Below, piece after piece: positions 1 to 5,815 of a stretch of 6,001 nt of DNA. Every line of letters starts with the position of its first letter. Within the stretch, counting starts at the first letter, position 1. The stretch spans positions 1 to 6,001 of the forward strand of contig CACYEO010000043.1 of assembly GCA_902773475.1 (NCBI GenBank), given 5' to 3'. The notes under the pieces are model-generated. The model searched no databases and was not told the DNA's origin. It saw only the letters and a program-made list of their open reading frames with translations. This stretch comes from an uncultured bacterium (lineage in GTDB: Bacteria; Verrucomicrobiota; Kiritimatiellia; RFP12; UBA1067). The translations under genes were made by a program, and so were the position numbers.

Positions 1-2132
1 ACGCGTTTCTGGTGGGCCGCCTCCTTCTCCGCGGCCTCCTGCTTGCGCTTGCGCCTCTGCGCGCGGTCCACTATGTCCCTGTCGAAAGACTCAAGACGCG
101 TCTTCAGCACGGACGCCTTTGAATAAAGATCCTTGTATTCGGATTCCGTGTTGCCGAGCATTTCGGTTATCGCGGACGCGGTCGTTCCCGCGGCCTGCGC
201 CGACGCGGGCGTCACGGGAGCGGACACCGTTGCGTCGTAGTTTTCGCAGAGCGCGTTGAACTCCTTCTCGCGCAGACGCAGCTTCAGGAGCCGCAGTTCC
301 ACCTTGTGCCCTTCGCTCCAGTGGTTGCGGAGCTTGTCCGCAAGGAAGGAAACCTTCCGCGCCGCGCCGCCCTGCGCCGGAGCCGCCGGCGCGCCGGCGG
401 CAGCCGCCGGTGCCGGAGAAGCGCCTGCGGTTTTGCCTTCAGCCTCCTCGCGCGCCTTTTTCTCGGCAAGGGCCTTGGCTATGCGATCCTGCACATCCGG
501 ATCTGCGGGGTCTTCGTCGGGTCCCAGGCGCGTAGGATCGTCGGCCAGTCTGCGTTCCGCCGCGATGCGCGCGTTTTCCTTGGACACGCCGTCGACGTCC
601 GGCTTTCCTTCTTCGCCCTTGGCCTCAGGCTCGGCAGTTCCGTTCGCCTCGCGCAGCTGCTTCCTGGCCTCTGCAAGATCCTTAGGCTCGGGGAAACGGA
701 GGAACGGGGCGTCCTGCGGCGAAAACTCCGCGAGGTTTTTCGTGGAGCGCTTCAGCGCCTCGAGCGCGTCGGAAACGGCTTTTTCCTGTTCGTCCACGAA
801 GTATTTCATCTTCTCGCGGCTCGCCGCGACGGACTTGTTGTTTTCCCTGATGCTCTCGCGCGCCTTGGCATTCACTTCCTCGGTGTTGTCTTTCGGCTTG
901 AGGGCGAGCCACATCACAAGCCCGAAAACGGCGAGTGCGCCTAAAATCGATCCCGCGACGATGCCAACCTTCGCGCCGGGGCTCATTCCCTCTTTCACGG
1001 CATTCACCGGCACGGCGCCGATTTCCGGCACGTCGTCGAATCCGCCGTCCGCGCCAGCGTCACCGGGCGCCGAAGCCGCGCCCAGGCGGGAGAGTTTCAG
1101 CTGCATGCGCTGCCCGGCGGGGCGGGAAGGAGACTTCAATACGATTTTCTTTCCAGAACCGAGGCCTATCTTGCGCCCCGACTTGGCGGCTTCGGAAAGA
1201 TACCTGTTGATGTCGCCGATGAGAGATTCGTACGTGGGGTAGCGGCGCGCGGGATCTTCTTCGAGCATGCGCATGATTATCGCATCCACGGCGGGGGGGA
1301 TCTCCGGGCGGATCGCGGAAGGCTTTTCCGGGACTCCGCCTAGGCGCGCCTTCACGACGGCCGCGGCGTCCGGCCCGTCGAACGGGGGCCGCCCGACAAG
1401 CCCGTGGTAGAGAGTCGCGCCGAGAGAATAGATGTCCGCGCGGAAATCTATCTTCTGCCGCTTGGTCTTTTCGGGGGAGATGTAGTACGGCGTTCCCCAT
1501 ATTTCGTTCGAATCGCCCTGCATGGCGGCAAGGCCGAAATCGACGAGCTTGGCGTTGCCGTCGGAATCGAAAAGTATGTTCTCCGGCTTCACGTCGCCGT
1601 GGACGAGACCGGCCTCCGCCGCGACGGAAAGCCCCGTGGCGATCTGAAGTCCGGTCTTCATCGCCCATGCCGGGTCGAGCCCGCCCGGCTCCTTTTCCAT
1701 CTTCTTGTCGAGCGAGCCGTTGGGCACAAGCTCCATCGCGATGTAAGGCTGGCCCTTTTCGGTTCCGAAAGAGTATATCTGCGCGATGTTGGGGTGGTTG
1801 AGTTTTGCGGCCGCCTGCGCCTCGCGCTGGAAGCGCGATGTAAACTCCGGGTCGTCGCCGAGTTCCTTCAGCATGACCTTTATCGCCACCTGGCGGTCGA
1901 GCATTTCGTCGCGGCCCAGATACACGCCGCCCATTCCGCCGTGCCCCATCGTCTTCAAGAGCAGGAACTGCCCGAAACGCGCCGGGATTTCGAATTCCGC
2001 GCCGCAGGCCGGACAGGAAACGGGCGTGAACGGCTCTATGCCGCCGGTATCCATCTCCGCGCCGCACGCGGGGCACGCGGCGGTTTCCACGGAGCCGGCG
2101 GAAATGCGGATCTGATGTTCTTTTTCTTCCAT
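1..2132 (-). CDS. Membrane-anchored Ser/Thr protein kinase with N-terminal zinc ribbon (3' end beyond window)
   Basis: A Hanks-type (PknB-like) protein kinase that should transfer phosphate from ATP to Ser/Thr of unknown targets. I translated 710 codons without a stop, and the frame continues past base 1. Order of parts: two CPAC cysteine pairs (C20/C23 and C40/C43), a likely zinc ribbon; kinase domain about 54-312 with glycine loop GHGGMGGVY (63-71), VAIK lysine K85, likely helix-C glutamate E104, catalytic loop HGDVKPEN (178-185, D180), DFG 198-200, SPE 219-221 and DIYSLG 233-238; a linker; one hydrophobic segment about 387-411; then a charged, helix-prone region broken by an Ala/Pro linker (about 571-588). 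The kinase domain should be cytoplasmic and the C-terminal part outside. The HRD arginine is glycine, making it a non-RD kinase, so control by activation-loop phosphorylation is less certain. The ATG at 2132 follows a strong ribosome site 12 bases after lepB, implying co-transcription. The kinase assignment is very secure; signal and substrates are unknown. Confidence 0.95.
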   Translation of the reverse strand, partial: MEEKEHQIRISAGSVETAACPACGAEMDTGGIEPFTPVSCPACGAEFEIPARFGQFLLLKTMGHGGMGGVYLGRDEMLDRQVAIKVMLKELGDDPEFTSRFQREAQAAAKLNHPNIAQIYSFGTEKGQPYIAMELVPNGSLDKKMEKEPGGLDPAWAMKTGLQIATGLSVAAEAGLVHGDVKPENILFDSDGNAKLVDFGLAAMQGDSNEIWGTPYYISPEKTKRQKIDFRADIYSLGATLYHGLVGRPPFDGPDAAAVVKARLGGVPEKPSAIRPEIPPAVDAIIMRMLEEDPARRYPTYESLIGDINRYLSEAAKSGRKIGLGSGKKIVLKSPSRPAGQRMQLKLSRLGAASAPGDAGADGGFDDVPEIGAVPVNAVKEGMSPGAKVGIVAGSILGALAVFGLVMWLALKPKDNTEEVNAKARESIRENNKSVAASREKMKYFVDEQEKAVSDALEALKRSTKNLAEFSPQDAPFLRFPEPKDLAEARKQLREANGTAEPEAKGEEGKPDVDGVSKENARIAAERRLADDPTRLGPDEDPADPDVQDRIAKALAEKKAREEAEGKTAGASPAPAAAAGAPAAPAQGGAARKVSFLADKLRNHWSEGHKVELRLLKLRLREKEFNALCENYDATVSAPVTPASAQAAGTTASAITEMLGNTESEYKDLYSKASVLKTRLESFDRDIVDRAQRRKRKQEAAEKEAAHQKR
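382..401. repeat. Perfect 20-base GC-only palindrome inside the kinase gene
   Basis: Bases 382-401 read GCCGCCGGCGCGCCGGCGGC, identical on both strands. It lies in the part of the kinase gene encoding the Ala/Gly/Pro linker, residues about 578-584. Partly similar GCCGCCGG sequence follows directly. It may simply result from GC-rich codons for a low-complexity Ala/Pro tract, though it could form a strong hairpin in the mRNA. Confidence 0.6.
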
Positions 2133-2138
2133 TGCCAG

Positions 2139-2145
2139 TCACCTC
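2139..2145 (-). promoter_or_regulatory. Ribosome binding site of the kinase gene
   Basis: On the minus strand the sequence reads GAGGTGA, then six bases, then ATG. Its first G is the last base of the lepB TAG stop codon. This is the strongest Shine-Dalgarno match in the window. It fixes the kinase start at 2132, directly before the zinc-ribbon segment, and rules out later internal methionines as the main start. Confidence 0.75.
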
Positions 2146-3341
2146 TATTTTATGAATCCCCGGCGCGGCGAAGTAAACGGCCAAAAGACGAATGACGCGC
2201 GGCCTACGAGTTTGCGTCCCGGAACCGGACCCCAGAAGCGCGAATCGTAGCTGTTGCACTGGTTGTCGCCGCAGGCGAAGTATTCGTCAGGCCCCAGTTC
2301 CATCGCAACTTCCGGCGAATGCAGCGCGCCCTCGTTCACATACCCGGCGTAAGGCGGCGCGCCTTCCATGAAGGACTCGCGGCGCGATATCTGGCCGATG
2401 CGCTCCGGCTCCGAAAGCGGCTTTCCGTCGGCGATGAAGCGCGGCGCGTCGATCGAAACGGTCTCGCCCGGCATGCCGGTCATCCGCTTGATGTAATGGG
2501 TGTCCTGCTGCAGACCTTCGATGCCCGTAGTGCCGAACACCATCACTTCGCCGCGGCGCGGCCTGCGGAAATTCCAGGCGAAGCGGTTCACGAAAAGGAA
2601 GTCGCCGGGAATCACGGAGCCGCACCACAGCGTATCTCCGGCGCGGACGCTCTGCCCGGTCTGCACAGTCACGTAAAGGCGGCCCTCGCCGTCGCGCTCT
2701 TTGCCGTCCGGGCCGACGCCGCGCAGGGCGGCCGGCACGCGCACCATGCGCTCCACGGGACGTCCGTCCGCGCCCGGCGCGGAAACGCGGGCGTCTCCGT
2801 TCACGACCGCGTCCATCGGCACTTCCCCGGCGTCGTTCCCGGAGACGAGCACGCGGCACATTCCGTCGTTGCGCGGCTCGAGGCGCACGATGCCGGAGCA
2901 CGGAGCCTTGATCGTGACGAACCGCTCGCCCGTGACGGCCCACTTGAAGAACCTCAGCGGCTGCACGTCCCACATCGTGGAATCGTCCGGGCGCGCCGGG
3001 CGCGAATGCATTCCGTACAGCGTGGGCTGCATGGAACCGGTAGGAATGTTGAACGGTTCGAACCAGTACGCGCGGAACGCCATCGCGACCGAGATCGAAA
3101 CGACCAGGATGTCGAGCCATTCGCGGAGCCCAGCGAAGGCGCGCGGCGGATCGAGGCGCCGCAGCAGCGCGACGGCGGCTTCGCCGTCGCGCGCGGCGAC
3201 CGCGGCCCGCAGCGCCGCAGCATCCTCCGGCGCCAGGACGTCTTCGTTCGTCCACAGGAAAACGCGCGCCGCCGAAATGCGCGCCTTGAGCGCTTTGCGC
3301 AGCCTGCGCCTCTCGAAAAAACCTTTTATGCGCCCGACCAT
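2145..3341 (-). CDS. lepB: Signal peptidase I (S26 family) with N-terminal extension and large internal insertion
   Basis: Membrane-bound leader peptidase that cleaves signal peptides from exported preproteins on the outer face of the inner membrane, using a Ser/Lys dyad. It is 398 aa, against 324 in E. coli. Visible parts: a basic, helix-prone N-terminal extension (1-74); one membrane segment (about 75-93); box B NIPTGSMQPTL with nucleophile S103; box C GDFLFVNRF (246-254); box D YIKRMTGMPGE with general base K285; box E GDNQCNSYDSR (358-368), whose S364, D366 and R368 align with E. coli S278, D280 and R282. Boxes B and C are nearly adjacent in most family members; here about 130 residues (111-243) separate them. 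Box E has Gln-Cys where E. coli has Arg-Asp. All catalytic residues are present, so the enzyme should be active. The ATG lies one base after the lepA stop and has an AAGGA ribosome site eight bases upstream, so translation is probably coupled to lepA. Confidence 0.96.
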   Translation of the reverse strand: MVGRIKGFFERRRLRKALKARISAARVFLWTNEDVLAPEDAAALRAAVAARDGEAAVALLRRLDPPRAFAGLREWLDILVVSISVAMAFRAYWFEPFNIPTGSMQPTLYGMHSRPARPDDSTMWDVQPLRFFKWAVTGERFVTIKAPCSGIVRLEPRNDGMCRVLVSGNDAGEVPMDAVVNGDARVSAPGADGRPVERMVRVPAALRGVGPDGKERDGEGRLYVTVQTGQSVRAGDTLWCGSVIPGDFLFVNRFAWNFRRPRRGEVMVFGTTGIEGLQQDTHYIKRMTGMPGETVSIDAPRFIADGKPLSEPERIGQISRRESFMEGAPPYAGYVNEGALHSPEVAMELGPDEYFACGDNQCNSYDSRFWGPVPGRKLVGRASFVFWPFTSPRRGFIK

Positions 3342-3342
3342 T

Positions 3343-5160
3343 TCAGTTTTCCTTCGCCGTGCCTTTCAAAACCGCGATGAAGGCGGACTGCGGCACGTTC
3401 ACGTGGCCGAATTCCTTCATGCGTTTCTTGCCTTCCTTCTGTTTCTTCAAAACCTTCATCTTGCGCGTGACGTCGCCGCCGTAGAGCTTCGCTAGCACGT
3501 CCTTGCGGAACGGGCGTATGTCCTCGCGCGCGATGATCGTCTTGCCGAGCGCGGCCTGCACCGGGATCTTGAACTGGTGCGGGGGAATGGCGTCCGCAAG
3601 CGCCTTGCATATCTGCAACCCGCGCGCGCGCGCCTTGTCGCGGTGGACCATCGAAGCGAAGGCGTCCACGGTCTCGCCGTTCAGCAGCACGTCCATCTTC
3701 ACGATGTCGCTCTTCTGGTAGCCCGCCGGCTCGTAGTCCATCGAAGCGTACCCGTGCGACACGGATTTGAGCGTGTCGTGGAAGTCGATCAGTATCTCGT
3801 TCAAGGGCAGCGTGCAATTCACCATCACGCGGCGGGAGTCGAGCGTTTCGGTGCCTTCCAGCGTGCCGCGCCTGTCCATCACGATGCGCATCACATCGCC
3901 GATCGTGTCGCCGGTTGTTATTATGCGCGCCTTCAAAACCGGCTCGTATATCGCCTCCACGAGAGTGACGTCCGGCATCAGGACGGGGTTGTCCAGCTCC
4001 CTTTCCGTGCCGTCGCGCATCTGGAGCCTGTAGACCACTCCGGGATGCGTGGAGATGATGTCCAGCCCGAACTCGCGGCGCAGGCGCTCTTGCACGATTT
4101 CCATGTGCAGAAGCCCCAGGAATCCGCAGCGGTAGCCGAATCCCAGCGCGGCGGACGATTCCGGGTGGAACGTGAATGCCGCGTCGTTGAGGTGGAGTTT
4201 CTCCAGCCCCGCCTGCACTTTGGGAAATTCATCCGTCGAAACGGGATAGATTCCGCAAAACACGGTCGGGCGGACGTCGCGGAATCCCGGCAGCGGCTCT
4301 TCGGCGCCGTTGCGCGAAAGCGTCACCGTGTCGCCGATCTTTATTTCCGAAGGATCTTTTATCGTGGAGACGAGATACCCGACCTCTCCGGCTTCGAGCG
4401 ACTGCACCGGCTTCTGCGAGGGGGAGAATATCCCCGTCTCGTGGATGTTGGCGGTCCGTCCCGTGCCCATGAAGCGTATCGCGTCGCCGGCCTTTATGCG
4501 GCCGTCCACCACGCGCACATACGTGATCACGCCGCGGAACGCATCGAACACGGAATCGAACACGAGCGCCCTCGTCGGCGCGTCCGCGCCCAGGGTGCGC
4601 GGCGGCGGGATGCGCTTGACGACCGCCTCGAGCACCTCTTTCACGCCTTCGCCCGTCTTGGCCGAAATCAAAAGCGGCTCGTCCATCGGAATCGCGAGCA
4701 CGTCTTCTATCTGGCGCGAAACGCCCGGAACGTCCGATCCCGGCAGGTCGATTTTGTTCAGGACCGGGATTATCTCCAGCTTCGCGTCCTGCGCCAGATA
4801 CGTGTTCGCGACGGTCTGCGCCTCCACGCCCTGCGACGCGTCCACCACGAGAATCGCGCCTTCGCAGGCGCCCATCGAGCGCGACACTTCGTATGAAAAG
4901 TCCACGTGTCCGGGCGTGTCTATAAGATTGAAGCGGTACTGTCTGCCGTCGTCCGCCGTGTACATCATAGACACGGGATGGCTCTTTATCGTGATGCCGC
5001 GCTCGCGCTCCAGATCCATCGCGTCGAGCGTCTGCTCCTTGATCTCGCGCGCGGAAAGCGTCTTCGTGAGTTCGAGCACCCGGTCCGAAAGCGTGGTCTT
5101 GCCGTGGTCGATATGCGCGATGATGCAGAAGTTGCGGATGTTGTCAAGCGTCTGTGCCAT
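3343..5160 (-). CDS. lepA: Elongation factor 4 (LepA), ribosome-associated translational GTPase
   Basis: Translational GTPase of the EF-G-like group. LepA binds the ribosome, hydrolyses GTP, and has been proposed to back-translocate stalled ribosomes and to help initiation or 30S assembly. The 605-aa length is normal for the family. G motifs are intact: G1 AHIDHGKT (15-22), switch I RERGITIKS (52-60), G3 DTPGH (81-85), G4 NKID (135-138) and G5 SAK (166-168). An EF-Tu-like domain 2 and an EF-G-like domain with CGFLGLLHMEI follow. The C-terminus has the LepA-specific domain, with the FRKDVLAKLYGGDVTRK and KEGKKRMK signatures and an ending like the E. coli protein. G1 has Thr where E. coli has Ser, a minor change. 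I chose the ATG at 5160 because family members begin just before the IRNFCIIAHID stretch; an upstream in-frame ATG at 5268 lies inside rpe and would add 36 unrelated residues. The ribosome site is weak (GGAAAG about three bases upstream) and sits inside the end of rpe, which overlaps by 17 bases, so translational coupling is likely. Confidence 0.98.
   Translation of the reverse strand: MAQTLDNIRNFCIIAHIDHGKTTLSDRVLELTKTLSAREIKEQTLDAMDLERERGITIKSHPVSMMYTADDGRQYRFNLIDTPGHVDFSYEVSRSMGACEGAILVVDASQGVEAQTVANTYLAQDAKLEIIPVLNKIDLPGSDVPGVSRQIEDVLAIPMDEPLLISAKTGEGVKEVLEAVVKRIPPPRTLGADAPTRALVFDSVFDAFRGVITYVRVVDGRIKAGDAIRFMGTGRTANIHETGIFSPSQKPVQSLEAGEVGYLVSTIKDPSEIKIGDTVTLSRNGAEEPLPGFRDVRPTVFCGIYPVSTDEFPKVQAGLEKLHLNDAAFTFHPESSAALGFGYRCGFLGLLHMEIVQERLRREFGLDIISTHPGVVYRLQMRDGTERELDNPVLMPDVTLVEAIYEPVLKARIITTGDTIGDVMRIVMDRRGTLEGTETLDSRRVMVNCTLPLNEILIDFHDTLKSVSHGYASMDYEPAGYQKSDIVKMDVLLNGETVDAFASMVHRDKARARGLQICKALADAIPPHQFKIPVQAALGKTIIAREDIRPFRKDVLAKLYGGDVTRKMKVLKKQKEGKKRMKEFGHVNVPQSAFIAVLKGTAKEN
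3350..3354 (-). promoter_or_regulatory. Ribosome binding site of lepB inside the end of lepA
   Basis: The minus strand reads AAGGA, then eight bases, then the lepB ATG. The site lies within the last codons of lepA, whose TGA stop ends one base before the lepB start. This supports the start at 3341 and fits ribosome hand-over from lepA to lepB. Confidence 0.65.
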
Positions 5161-5815
5161 ATTCTTTCCGGCAGGTTTCGCGCAGGTCTGCGACCGCCGC
5201 GCGCATGTCTTGCTGTTTGAAAAGATACGATCCGGCGACGAACGCGTCGGCGCCGGCCCGCGCGGCAAGCGCGGCGGTCTCGCGGTTCACGCCGCCGTCC
5301 ACCATGATGGAAGTCCCCTCCGGCGCGGCGCGGCGTATCGCGGATATCTTTGGCAGGCATTCTTCGATGAATTTCTGCCCGCCGCGCCCGGGATGCACCG
5401 TCATCACGAGGATTTCGGAAGTCTCCCCGAGATACGGAAACACGGCGGAGGCCGGGGTTTCGGGATTCACGGCGACAGCGGACTTGATTCCGCGCGCTTC
5501 GATCGCCGCGAGAGCGGCGTGGACGTCCATGTCGGATTCCGCGTGTATCTGAATCGTCTGGGCGCCGGCTTCGGCGAATGCGTCTATGTAGAGGTCCGGG
5601 CGCGTCATCATCAGATGGACGTGGCGGAAGAACCCGGGCGCTACGCGGCGCGACAGCGCGGATATCTCCGGGCTGTACGACAGATTCGGAACGAAATGGG
5701 CGTCCATTATGTCCAAATGGAGCGCATCCGCGCCGGAATCCGCCGCGCGGGAGATTTCCTCGCCGAGGCGTGCAAGATCCGCTGCAAGAAGAGACGGTAG
5801 GATTTTGATTTCCAT
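5144..5815 (-). CDS. rpe: Ribulose-phosphate 3-epimerase
   Basis: Interconverts D-ribulose 5-phosphate and D-xylulose 5-phosphate in the pentose phosphate pathway; a cytoplasmic metal-dependent TIM barrel. The 223-aa product has the family's usual length and landmarks in order: KILPSLLAAD at the first strand (S8), LHLDIMDAHFVPN (H33, D35, M37; metal and acid/base residues), VHLM (H67), the glycine-rich HPGRGGQKF phosphate-side loop (141-149), and MVDGGVN with D173, the second catalytic aspartate. The glycine loop differs from the common NPGFGGQSF form at two positions. The start at 5815 places the first strand at residues 3-8, as in the family; an in-frame ATG at 5884 would add 23 residues without any family resemblance. 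No Shine-Dalgarno sequence precedes the start, and a promoter lies almost directly on it, so the mRNA may be nearly leaderless. It is the first gene of the apparent operon and overlaps lepA by 17 bases. Confidence 0.97.
   Translation of the reverse strand: MEIKILPSLLAADLARLGEEISRAADSGADALHLDIMDAHFVPNLSYSPEISALSRRVAPGFFRHVHLMMTRPDLYIDAFAEAGAQTIQIHAESDMDVHAALAAIEARGIKSAVAVNPETPASAVFPYLGETSEILVMTVHPGRGGQKFIEECLPKISAIRRAAPEGTSIMVDGGVNRETAALAARAGADAFVAGSYLFKQQDMRAAVADLRETCRKEYGTDA

Noticed and set aside
256..1242. 328-codon plus-strand open frame
   Set aside because: It lies fully antisense to the kinase gene; its product is Ser/Ala/Arg-rich without any recognisable domain, as expected from a GC-rich shadow frame.
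1060..2259. 399-codon minus-strand open frame overlapping the kinase
   Set aside because: It is the shifted frame of the kinase gene: Arg/Gly-rich and without motifs, while the true frame carries every kinase motif and a strong ribosome site.
3577..4896. 439-codon plus-strand open frame, His/Arg/Val-rich
   Set aside because: Antisense to lepA; its composition reflects complemented lepA codons and no domain is seen.
5161..5268. Longer lepA beginning at the in-frame ATG at 5268
   Set aside because: It would add 36 Arg/Ser/Pro-rich residues overlapping rpe; LepA proteins normally start a few residues before the first G-domain strand.
4310..5800. 496-codon plus-strand open frame, the longest antisense frame
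   Set aside because: It spans the lepA/rpe boundary on the opposite strand and has no family features; both underlying genes are unmistakable.
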